Assembly (NCBI RefSeq): GCF_914767665.1
Contig: NC_059502.1
Span: 14,880,001-14,944,000 of the forward strand
Direction: 5' to 3'
From: Harmonia axyridis
Taxonomy: Eukaryota > Arthropoda > Insecta > Coleoptera > Coccinellidae
DNA: 64,000 bases
Positions 1 through 11,600 of this stretch are shown in pieces; the stretch's first letter is position 1, and every line of letters starts with the position of its first letter. The translations under genes were made by a program, and so were the position numbers. The notes beneath the pieces are model-generated. The model was given only the letters and a program-made list of their open reading frames with translations, was not told the origin of the DNA and made no database searches.

Positions 1-2552
1 TTTTTAGATGCTGACATTAAGTCTAAAACAAATCGTGGAGAGACTCCCTTCTACCTGGCGATTTGTCATCTGATCAACAATCCTTTCAGTGTAGATGCAT
101 CCTGTATAAGGGAACTTTTTTACGCTGGGTGCGATGTGAACGAACCAAACTCCAATGGATACACTCCCCTTCACCTTGCGGCTTGCTTTGGTCATAGGAC
201 ACTTGTGAAATGGCTTCTGGAAAAAGGAGCCAATACAAGAGTATCACCGTCTCCTGTTGAATTAGCTTCTAAGCAAGGTAAATATTGAACTAGTTAAAAA
301 AGTAACACCTAAGCATGTATCATAGTATAAAGAACTATACTATGCATGTATATACAAATCTCAAGGGCCTGTTTCACCACCTCCAGTTAATGTCCCGGTT
401 AGCCTAGTCATAACTTATCCGACAGATATCACTAAAATTGTGTTTCACCATTGTCGGATTGGTTAAAGTTGCCACTCAACCTCCGAATATATTGACACTT
501 AGATCCGGTGACCTCTATAATCTCAGACAAAGAAAATTTGTTTAATTGTTGATATCTTTGTGGCATAACCAAGTGCCCTCTCTCCCTAGCTGCGTCAGTG
601 CTTCCAAGTATGTATTTCTTATTTTTTTATATGCTTTTCAATTTCCTTTAAAATTTTCCAAAAAAGTGATGGTTTCTATTGGAATTATCACAACAAGTGA
701 TGTTGATACAGACCAGGAAGTTTTCACTTCAGTAAACTGAATTAATTATATTAATTAATATGGATAGTTTCGTGGGAAGAATAGATGAATACAAGTTGGA
801 ACAAGCGCGTAAATGCTACTCGATTCACGTCAGTGATTTTTTATTTTTTTCATTTTCATCCGTCATTATTCGTTCCGAAATCTAAAATGAATTATTAAAA
901 TTTTTTTAACTTCTAATGCACAATTAACTTTGTATCAAATTGTGTGAAATACACTGCGCAAAAAAATTAACGCACATTCTGAAAATCTCAATTTTAATGA
1001 AAGTTAACTCTACATTGACTTAATAACTTATTTTTTATGTTCTCTCGGGAAGGTTTTGAACGAAACAAGATACATTAAATGGAAGAAAAATTCAGGATTT
1101 CACCGAATCTTATGTGAAAGAAGAGAAATAAACAATTTTCAAAATACTGGAATGCTGATAAGTGATTTAATACTTGGTATTTCCACCCCTTGCGTTAATT
1201 ACAGCTCGGCAACGACGGTTCATACTCAAAATGAGTGATCTTAAAATGTTCTGATCTAATCCTTCCCAGATTTCTCTGAGTTGGATTCCTAAGTCATTAA
1301 GAGTAGTTGGATGATTTTCTGAACTTCTCAGCCTTCTATTGAGGTTGTCCCAAACCTGCTCAATCGGATTGAGATCTGGACTTCTTGCTGGCCATTCCAT
1401 TCGAGAGACTTCAACATCTTCAAGGTACTCCTGAACGATGCGCGCACGATGGGGTCTGGCATTATCGTCCATAAAAATGAAATTTTCACCAATGTATAGG
1501 GCAAATGGCACTACATGCTCTTCAAGAATGTTCCTTATATACCTATCAGCATTCACAGCTCCATTATCAACGACCACTAGGTCTGTGCGAGCAGTCAAAG
1601 ATATTCCACCCCAAACCATAATCGATCCTCCCCCGAAACTAGTAGTATTCAGGAAATTGTATACAAGGGAACGTCGATCACAATGGTAGAGGCAGAATCT
1701 AGACTCATCTGTGAAGAGAACCCTTTCCCAATCAGTCTCTCCCCAATGGATATGCTCTCTCGCAAAATCCAAACGCTCCCTTCGATGGGCTGGGGTAAGA
1801 GCTGGGCCTCTTGCCGCGACACGAGGCCTTAAATCATATTCTCTGAGGCGATTTCTTATTGTCTGAGTGCTAATTTGCACCCCATGAGTTTGCTTAGGCT
1901 GATTTTGAAGCAGGCGAGCGGTTGCAAACATTTGTCTCAACGGAGTAATTCTCAAGTAACGTTCTTGAATGGCAGTTGTTACCCGTGGTCTACCCTGTCC
2001 TGGTCTTCGGACATTCATACCTGTCTCCCTGAATCGCTGCAATATTCTGGACTCACTTGTATGGGAAACTCCAAACCTTTCTGCAATTCTTGTGTATGTC
2101 CACCCTTCTTCTCGCAAAACTACTGTTCGGGCACATTCCTCTTGGGTCAAATTGCGTGTTTCGCGTTGCATAGCGATCGAGTGTAGAAAATCAAACGAAA
2201 GAAAAACTATTGATTACTAGAATTGATCGAGAACAACTGATTTCAGAATGGAGCCAATACATTCAAAATCTGATAATCTCATCTTTTTTTATTCCTGCTG
2301 GGAAAAAAACATCTGTATTGAAGAAAAACGTTGAAAGTGGATAACATATGCATGCATAATTCTGATAAAAATAATTATTATCATTGAGAACACCTTCAGT
2401 TGTAGAATAAATTTGAGATTTCCATAATTTTGCGCAGTGTAATTCATTTCGTGGTATATTGAAATTTTGTAAATTTTTTTTCAGGGCATCTCGATGTTGC
2501 ATCAACGATTTCTACCTGGGAGAATAGAAGAAGAATGATAGCTCCGAATTGA
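1..2552 (+). CDS. Ankyrin-repeat protein, 3' end (partial, two exons)
   Basis: Two exons are visible: 1-277 (open at the window edge, frame 1) and 2485-2552, ending in TGA. The donor GTAAAT at 278 and a polypyrimidine tract plus CAG acceptor at 2484 join in frame across a split glycine codon. The 5' exon encodes two ankyrin repeats, shown by the GETPFYLA and NGYTPLHLAACFGH cores and a following LLEKGAN turn; a third half-repeat (VELASKQGHLDVA) spans the junction. After it comes a short basic tail, ENRRRMIAPN. Ankyrin repeats bind proteins; nothing here shows the partner or the full domain order, because the N-terminal part lies outside the window. The 2.2 kb intron is mostly a Tc1-like transposon. 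The gene converges with ABCB copy 1, with only 146 bp between stop codons. The ankyrin fold is secure; I do not recognise the specific gene. Confidence 0.85.
278..949. other. Ankyrin gene intron, left of the transposon
   Basis: AT-rich intronic sequence. I see no coding signal. The more GC-rich stretch at about 365-530 may be repeat debris, but I found no second copy in the window. Confidence 0.4.
952..2439 (-). mobile_element. Tc1-like DNA transposon in the ankyrin gene intron
   Basis: The ends are inverted repeats starting CACTGCGCAAAA (left) and the same read inward from 2439 (right). Both arms share a second block, GAAAATCTCAA or GAAATCTCAA. TA dinucleotides flank the ends at 950-951 and 2440-2441, the target duplication expected of Tc1/mariner elements. 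It encodes one long transposase on the - strand, antisense to the host gene. The right arm looks shorter than the left by a few bases, so the repeats are imperfect. Confidence 0.9.
1167..2171 (-). CDS. Tc1-family transposase, DD34E type, nearly intact
   Basis: An uninterrupted 334-residue ORF fills most of the element. The N-terminus has the paired helix-turn-helix region of Tc1 proteins (LTQEECARTVVLREEGWTY near residue 8). The catalytic core shows the first Asp in FTDESRF, the second in MDDNARPH and the Glu in SPDLNPIE, with 34 residues between second Asp and Glu: DD34E. The glycine-rich box reads FGGGSIMVWGG. Between the CLYHCDRR segment and that box about a dozen residues found in relatives seem to be missing, so activity is uncertain despite the open frame. 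It catalyses cut-and-paste transposition in the nucleus. It is unrelated to the ankyrin host gene. Confidence 0.9.
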   Translation of the reverse strand: MQRETRNLTQEECARTVVLREEGWTYTRIAERFGVSHTSESRILQRFRETGMNVRRPGQGRPRVTTAIQERYLRITPLRQMFATARLLQNQPKQTHGVQISTQTIRNRLREYDLRPRVAARGPALTPAHRRERLDFAREHIHWGETDWERVLFTDESRFCLYHCDRRSLVYNFLNTTSFGGGSIMVWGGISLTARTDLVVVDNGAVNADRYIRNILEEHVVPFALYIGENFIFMDDNARPHRARIVQEYLEDVEVSRMEWPARSPDLNPIEQVWDNLNRRLRSSENHPTTLNDLGIQLREIWEGLDQNILRSLILSMNRRCRAVINARGGNTKY

Positions 2553-2558
2553 TTTAAT
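2553..2558 (-). terminator. Candidate poly(A) signal of ABCB copy 1
   Basis: ATTAAA on the - strand, about 140 nt downstream of the ABCB copy 1 stop. No AATAAA is visible in between on that strand. It abuts the ankyrin stop codon (2550-2552), so cleavage 10-30 nt further on would place the ABCB 3' end inside the ankyrin terminal coding exon. Confidence 0.4.
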
Positions 2559-2698
2559 ATTTTTTTAATTCGAAAACATAATCTAACATACAAATACTTA
2601 AGAAGAACAAAAATAATATTATAAATAGTAAAAATGTATAATCACTGTTGTTTGAATTGTGACTTTTGTACAATTAGGAACGAAATGGGTTTGAGGAA

Positions 2699-5600
2699 TC
2701 AACCTTGTAATGAGTATAACTGGTAATACAACCCCCTACTCTGCATGAGTTCTTCGTGAGAACCAAGTTCAGCTACTTTTCCCTTATTTACTAAACATAT
2801 AACATCTGCATCTTGGATAGTTGTCAATCTGTGGGCTATCGTTATGCATGTTCTACCTTCTCTGGCTTTATCTAAAGCTTCTTGTACAACCTGCGAAACA
2901 AAATTAAAATTACCTACTAATTAAAATGAAAAGTTTTAAGAAGTAAATTTGACAAAAATTCCTATCTGGTGGATTTTGAAAAGAGCTGACGATACCATGT
3001 GTCAACTCGGCTTAATAACTTGAGTCAAGCCAAATACAAGCAATTCAACATTTAATTTAACAATATAAACTAAATGAAAATCCTAGAATGAGTTTCATTT
3101 TCATTAAAATGTCAATATCTTTTTTTCAAGCCGAAAATAATATTTTATCGGAAATTTTACTTTTGGCGAAACATGCCGAGTTAGTCTGATACAATTTTTT
3201 TATAGCAGAAACGATCAAAGTTGAATGACGATATTTGAAAAAATAAAATAGTGGGAACGTTTTTCTGAGCATACCTTGGGAAAATCTTTGGTCGTGTTAG
3301 GTAGGCTGATCCGTCTGTAATTTTCGATTGAAAGGAGAATCACAGAACACCAACATTTGTAGCTGTGGTACTTAGAACAATGACTAAGGTGTAGATTCTG
3401 ACGATTTTCATAAAACTGTGGATATCTCGAAAACTAAGACTTTTACTGAAATCAAATTTGGATACTCTGGTCGGGCATGACCTAAGCTATCTGCAGGAGC
3501 CGGGTCGACGTGGGTTTACGGGACACCCTGTATGATTTATATCTTTTTTTTCTCTAGTTATTTCTCATTTATCAACGAACGAATCACACTCTCGCTCTTT
3601 CGCTCAATTCTCGATCATATTTGACTAGATATCTGCTAATTACCAAAGTAACTGCTAATTACTGAAGTAATTTACAGATTTCGAACGGTATTTTATTGAT
3701 TTTCATTCTCAATAATGACCGTTAACCTACAACAATTGATTTTCCTTGATTTATTAATTTACCGCAGGTCCAAACACGATTAGGGAGAATTCAACTCGAG
3801 TTAACTCGAACTAAGCACAATTTGAGTTTATTCGAGTTAGTAACTTGAGTTGACACATAGTATCTTCATTCAGTCCAACGATTCGAAAAAAAATTTTCGT
3901 TTATTTATTAACTCCAATCTAAAATGGGATTAATACTATGATTTTCTCATTACCTTTTCACTTTCTGTGTCTAGTGCTGAAGTGGCTTCGTCCAATAATA
4001 ATACTTTTGGATTTTTGATTAAGGCTCTCGCAATTGCCACCCTTTGTTTTTGACCTCCAGAAAGTTGGGTACCCTTTTCTCCTAACCTTGTGTCATAACC
4101 CTGAAATTATATTCTTGAGTAATATCGAATGTAGATGTTCCATATTATTTTTTGCTCAATCGAATATATTTCCTTAAATATTCTCTATTTACAAAGATAA
4201 GTAGGTAGGTATGCACCAAGAATTCGTCTTTGCTTAGGAAGTAATTTTGAATCTTTCAAATGTTTCCGTTATATCTTGATATAGCTATTGAAGAATTTGA
4301 AAATGCAATAATAGTTTATACGATGAGTATTATTGGACAACATTGTACAAGAAAATCAATTGCAGAATGCTTTAGATACATTAGTTTTATTGGAATTTAT
4401 TGAACCTTTCGTTTGTTATTGGATTGAAAAGTAGTTTGGTAGTTACCTATGTACCGGGTTTTTCACCATAATTTGACCCCCCCTTTAACTTTATTACTAA
4501 AAGAGGTACAAAAAAATGTTTCTACAAAAGTTTCACGAAATCAACTGGTGTTTTTCAAAATGATTTAACAAAACGAAATATAAACATCAGAGTGGGCAAT
4601 ATATTGATTGCAACTTCAATTTTTCAAATGGAACACCCTGTATATTTTCCTATATTTCGCTAGCTCTTTTCTCCCTGATTTCGAAAATATAACATATATG
4701 TTTTGCCTATCTCTCTTATTCTGAGTATCACGGAGTTTCAAATTTTAAGAACCACCTGGCAAGCTGAGTAATTTGTTTTCAAGTGGAAGGCTGCTATAAC
4801 TCAAAATGCTTTTTTTTGAGTTATCTCGTTGGCATCGATATATGACATACGTTTGTCATTGAATGAAACTATTCATCGAATATGCATTACAAAGAAGCTA
4901 CAAGGAGAGAATATATGGAGTTGCATCCAAATCATCCAATTCCAATTTATAGTGGAAAACGTATGTCATATCGTTGCCAACGAGATAACTGAAAAAAGGG
5001 CATTTTGAGTTATCGCAGCCAACCACTCTGTGGTACTCAGAATAAGAGAGATAGGCCAAACATATGCTATATATTCGAAATCAGGAAAAAAAGAGATAGC
5101 CAAATATAGAAAAATATACAGGATGTTCCATTTGAAAAAACGAAGTTGCAATCAATATGTTGCCTACTCTGTATATATTTCGTTTTGTGAAATCATTTTG
5201 AAAAACACCAGTTGATTTCGTGAAATTTTTGTAGAAAAAATTTTTTTGTACCTCTTTTTAACAAAGTTAAAGGGGGGGTCAAATTATGGTGAAAAACCCG
5301 GTACCTAATGTCTATTAAGATATGTATCAGTTGACCAAATAATATCGAATTCATCTCTAATGAGTTTGGTGTCGACTTATTAAATTCTCAATTTAAAGAA
5401 TTTCTGTTTCATATCGTCATTTTTGGTTAATTTCTTTTTAATATCAAAAGGAATACTCACCAATGGCAACGATACAATGAAATTATGAATATTAGCTTTT
5501 TTCGCTGCTTCTATGATTTCATCTTGCGAAACCTCTCTCGTATTATCTCCATATGCGATATTCTCTCCTATTGTTCTATCGAAAAGATTCGGTTCTTGAG

Positions 5601-8600
5601 ATACGATACCAAGATGTGACCTCAAAGATGTCAGCTTCATTTCTGTCAAATCCTCCCTATCTACGCTGACAGAACCTGAATTAGGGTCGTAAAATCTCTC
5701 CAGAAGTTGAATCAGGGTGGATTTTCCACAACCACTAGATCCCACCAAAGCTACAGTTTTGCCTTGAAGAATTGTAAGGTCCAAACCTTTCAATACTGGA
5801 ACCGCTGGTCTTGTTGGGTAGGAGAAATATATTTGAGAATAATCTATGGTTCCTTCTCTCTGGAAAACAAGATATGAAAATGAAGAATTGGTTTTGGTTG
5901 TTATCGATTTAAATTCCATCTGCTTTATTCAGTTTTTCAAAATAAGAATTTGAATGTATCATGGTTAATCATCCAGTATGCAGAGTTTAAAGTTTGGGAC
6001 GCCTCATTAATCTCGGAAATGGATAGAACGATTTTTAGATCTTCGGCAAAGTTCTTATGATATGGCTGATGATATCATGCTGGTATTCACATTGTTGTCA
6101 GATCTTTCATTTTTCCGGAATAATAATTAATTTTGTTATTTCAGATAGGCCACCCTGTAATTTTTTTTACCTTAAATAAACGTTTGGAATAGAATTTCAA
6201 AATTTTTTTCTGTAAAAAGGAATGTTCCGTCTGTAAGGACAGTTTCTTTAGATCGCCGAAGTCATGCCATTGCTAAAATTAATTAACTTAATTTGCATTT
6301 TTGACTTTCGCTGAGTCGGCGCTAGTAATTTTGGCGCCTGAAGCAAATAATTTTTCGGAGACCCTGCTGAAAAAGCATCAAACATCAAACAAACTGAAAA
6401 CATTTGACATTAAACAGTAACTTGTTTCGAATGCAAAATTGCAGGAATTTTCCATAAGTTCAATGTGTAGATATCGGCTTTAAAACAATTCGAAAGCGAA
6501 GGTAGTGTTGATTTTCGTCTTTGTAGAATATACAATGGTTTTATCCCTCTTTCAATGAGGGTAATAAAGAATTCTGTTTATATTGCTTGAGCTGTCATGA
6601 GTTATATTATACAGGCGGCTAAGTAAAGGCAGTTTGGAAATTTTATTCCAGGGAAGGTTGACAAATGAAACGGAGCGGAATAATCTTATGTTGTTTTTAA
6701 GAATCAAGGATGAAATTGACCAGCAAACTGGGCCGAATAACCGCCCCTCAAAAGAAGCTCCTGAAACGGTAAATTCACTGTTTCATCCCTAAACCCGGCC
6801 GTGGACTATCGAATTACTTCATACAGTTATTAAGAACAAATGAGAAATTAAAAATTTTTATTTTTTTTTTCACTCACCCATTCCTTTTGAATCGCATTTG
6901 GAACATCCTTTATTTTTGGTACACGATTCAATAATTTGAGGGATTTGGTAGCAGCGTTTATACCCTTCTGTAAATTAGGTGAGAATGAGAGAGCATTGGC
7001 AATGGTCACTGTACCCATAATAAGTGCCTGGGATACTCTAAAAAGAAAAACTTTTGTTAATATCTTTAACTAATCACTACAGCTTGAAGAGGAGGAGTAA
7101 TATTCAATAAGAAATCTGTGACTTTTGATTTTAGGAAGTTATGAAGTTTTATGAATTATTGTATTGAAGTTGTAGTAATCCATAGAGTAATAAACATAGA
7201 GGGAGTATACGCAATTTTTACATGTCCCCAACATGGTTAGATTACGTTGTCGGATTGTGATATATTTTCAAATCCACAATTTTACTATATCGTTATGAAT
7301 GTATATTATATCGAATGAAATATATTTATCTGAGTGATTCCAGATTAAATATGCAAATTTGAATATTTGGAATCCGATATTTTTCCTTATTGTCGAGTTT
7401 ATGGTAAACAGAATATTCATTATTTTCTGTATCTACCTGCTGAAATCCAAGGTTTGGCAACTTTTGCTCTCCTAGTGTCATCGGTTTTTTCAAGTCGTTT
7501 GGCGCACTTGAAATTCATATTCTGAATTTTTTATATATTTAGGTATTTATTTCAATATATTTTGAGTTAATATGAAACGTTGATTCACTATGTAACATAA
7601 AAAGTGCGTTCTTTGTGGAGAAACTCGCGAATGGAATGAAATATCGTATCACTGATATGTTTTCAGTTCCGTGCGCTTCATGTCAAATTTGATAGTTCAT
7701 GTTGGCGAATTTTCGTACTGAAAATGACTTATGCTCCCTCTATCTATGTTTATTAATCTGAGTACTAACCACACTTCCATCCACATAATCTTTATCATCG
7801 GTTTTCACACTATGTAAAAAAACGATTTGTTATACGAGTCTGAAGATTCTGTAGATTTGAGTGTGGTTACAACAATTTCAGTATAGGAAGTTATTTCTAT
7901 GATCTAATGTTAAGTGACATTTTAAACCATCCGTCGAAGTTAACTTGAAGTCGATGAAACTTGTATACCTACAAATTTTATTTTATAAATTATGGTGAGA
8001 TTTGAATTCTCTTTATTCATTCAGTTAAGTTAGTTCATTCAATTTTCTCTTAAATTTTATAACTTCATTTTAGCATAATATGCAACCCTTTTAAACGTAA
8101 GAGAAGCCATTATAAAACTTTGTAAATGTTAAATATGTTTTCAATACTGCAATTAAAAACCTGTTTTTTCAAGTGTAAAAACAGAAAAAGAGGAACACAA
8201 AATTAGGTATATCGAAAATATTCAATTTTCAAAATCTTTCGAATCAATATATACGAGACCAAATGATATTTGATTTGACATATCAATCTTCTACAAAACT
8301 TACTTATAAACATTGTCATAAGGCATTCCATCTTTTATGAGATATCCCCCGTAGTACATTGCTGTGCCATAAGCGAAAAATACGATACCCCTTGCAAGTC
8401 CAAACACAGCGCTTTTAAAATGAGAATTCCTTATTATCCTCCTCTGATGAGAATACAATTCTCTCATGAATATATCATGAAATACATCTTCTGCACCTAA
8501 AGAAGCAACTGTTCTCACGTTGCTGACAGCTTCTACAGCAATCTGAAATTTAATATTTATTTCGCTGTAGTATATGCACCAATAATTGAGAGAATAGAAG

Positions 8601-11600
8601 ATTATATTATGTTTGCATCGAATTTATATGCTGCAAATATGTATCTCACTATAAATTAGGCCAATTGAAAAGTCCGCGGTCTGATGCACAGATGGCAGTG
8701 CTAGTATTGAACCATATGATTTTTAGTTAGTACCAACCTTCAAACGATACATTTCAAGATTTGACAGCAGTCCGACCATTAGTTTGCGAGATTTTGCGTT
8801 GTGAGTGTTATTTGAAAAAAGATGGAAGGGAAAGAATTTCGTGATCTGCTAAAATATTGCTTTTCGAAGGGAAAAAATACAGTTGAAGCAAAATCTTGGC
8901 TTGATGAAGAATTTCTGGAGTCTGCACCAGAAAAATCAACCATCATCGATTGGTATGCTGAGTTTAAACGTGGGGAAATGAGCAGCGAAGACGGCGAACG
9001 CAGCGGACGCCCAAAAGAGGCTGTCACCGAAGAAAAAATAAAAATAGTTCACAAAATAATTTTGAATGAACGTAAAGTGAAGTTGAACGAGATAGTAGAG
9101 ATTGTGAAGATATCATCTGAACGTGTACATCATATCATTCACTAATATTTGTAAATGAGAAAGCTGTGTGCAGAAATGGTGCCGCGCAAGCTCACAATCG
9201 ATCAAAAGCAACAACGTGTTAATGATTCTGAGCAGTGTTTGAAGATGTTCAAGTGCAATAAACCTGAATTTTTGTATCGATATATGACAATGGATGAAAC
9301 ATGGCTCCATAATTTCACTCCGGAGTCCAATCGACAGTCAGCTGAGTGGACTGCACACGATGAACCGTATCCAAAGCGAGGAAAAACACAACAGTCTGCT
9401 GGCAAAGTTATGGCATCAGTATATTGGGATGCGTAGTTATAATATTCATTGATTGCCTCCAAAATAGCCAGACCATCAACAGCGATTATTATATAGCGTA
9501 ATTGGATCGTTTGAAGGATAAAATCGTTAAAAAACGGCCACATTTGAAGAGAAAGATGCTGTTTCATCAAGACAATGCGCCGTGTCACAAATCAATGAAA
9601 ACAATGGCAAAATTGCATGAATTGGGCTTCGAATTGCTTCTGCATTCATCGTATTCGCCAGATCTGGCGACCCCAAAAGAATGCTCACTGGATAGAAATT
9701 TAGCGTCAATGAAGAAGTAATCGCCGAAACTGAGACCTATTTTGAAGCGAAAGACAAATCGTACTACAAAAATGGTATCGAAACGTTGGAAGATCGCTAT
9801 AATCCTTGTATAACCCTCAAAGGCAACTACATTGAATAATAAAATCGAATTTTGCCAAAAAATGTGTTTTACTAAGGTAGAACGGGGACTTTTCAATTGG
9901 TCTGTTATTCTCTACAATATAAACCAATAGTTAGTAATGACTCGTGTTTTTGTATAATTGGTATTCATTGAAGTTGATGCAGCAAAAATAATAAGGTTTT
10001 TTTTAGCACGATCAAGTGAAAAATTTTCTCACCTTCGTTGATTTTTCTGCTGACTTCATACTCGAGCTGTTTTCTCTTCCACTCAGCCTGTTCTGCAGGA
10101 ATATAGCCAGTAACATGAATGGTGTGAAAATAAGGGTTACCAGGCCAAGTTGCCAAGAATAGTAAAGAGATAAAGCAATGGAAACAACCAGGGTAGCCAT
10201 AGAATTCACGATAGTGCCTAAACGTTGACCTGTTGCCTTGAAAGATGAAATGATAATTAATAATAATGTTAATTGACCCTTCCAGACCATGATGTAAAGT
10301 CAAAATAAAACGAAAAGATATAGAGAAAAAATACAGGGTACATAGGTGTACAACTTTGCTTCCACCGTTTTTTTTCCAAAATTCGAGGGTTTATTGTGAA
10401 AACTGGTTATACATTTATGATTCACAGTATTGTCAATCGATGGCCACTACTTCCTCCAATCTTTCGGACAGCGTACGAATCCCGCGTTGAAAAAATTGGT
10501 CATCCTTTGAAGCGATTCACGAATCGATCCAATTTTTTACTTCAAAAGACCGGAAGTGCTGGCCAGCCAGGCCGTGTGCCATTGATCGAAACAAGTGACT
10601 GTCCCAGGGAGCAACGTCTGGAGAATACGGTGGGTGAGTAGGACTCCCCATTTCAACGCTTCCAAGTATGTTTTGGCCACTTTCGCAACATGGGTTTGAG
10701 CATTGTCTTGCTGTTAAATCACTTTATTATGTCTCTCGTTGTATTGCGGCCGTTTGTCTTTCAATGCTCGGCTCAAACGCTTTAATTGTGTTCGATAACG
10801 ATCGCCTGTGATTGTTTCAGTGGGTTTGAACAATAATAATACACTACGCCGTGTGGTAACACCGAATACTGAGCATGACCTTGAAACCGTGAAAATTCGG
10901 GTTGGCCGACGACGTGGAAGCATGGCCGGGATATCCCTATGATTTTCTGCTATTGGGATTATCGTAATGAACCCATTTTTCGTCTCCAGTCACAATGCGA
11001 TGCAGAAATTCCTTTCGTCTTTACCTTGCAAGCAGCCGTTCACAAACAAACAAACACCGTTCAACATCTCTCGGCTTCAACTCGTACGGCAACCAATTTA
11101 TTTGCTTATGAATCATTCCCATGATTTTCAGGCGTTTTGAAATGGCTTGTTGCATCGCTCCCAATGATCCTGCCAATTCTTGTTGCTTTTGACCTGAGTC
11201 TTTATCAAGTAATGTATCCAATTCTGCATCTTCGAAACCCTTCTATCTTCCACCTCCATGCTAGTCTTCGACGTCAAAATCACCATTCTTGAAGCGTTGA
11301 AACCACTCTCGGCACGTTCTTTCACTATTAGCGGCCGCGTTATAGGTATTTGAGAGCATTCGATAAGCCTCAGCCGCAGATTTCTTCATATTGAAGCAGG
11401 AAATTAAAACCTCTTGCAAATGACTAGATTTGGCTCGTAAACTGACATGTTTAATTGAGAATAACTTCATGTTGCAGACACAAATCGACTGATATTCGAT
11501 AGCGTTATGTCAATAAATACCTAAGCTAATTGTATGACATCTACAATCTATTTATTTCGACTACCACTTACCGCTCCAGTCATCTATTGCAAAAATGCGA

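Noticed and set aside
1875..2220. ORFs on the + strand inside the Tc1 element
   Set aside because: They are antisense shadows of the intact transposase on the - strand.
5030..5215. ORFs around the foldback element at 4454-5301
   Set aside because: They arise from the inverted arms, which read open in mirrored frames; no family features.
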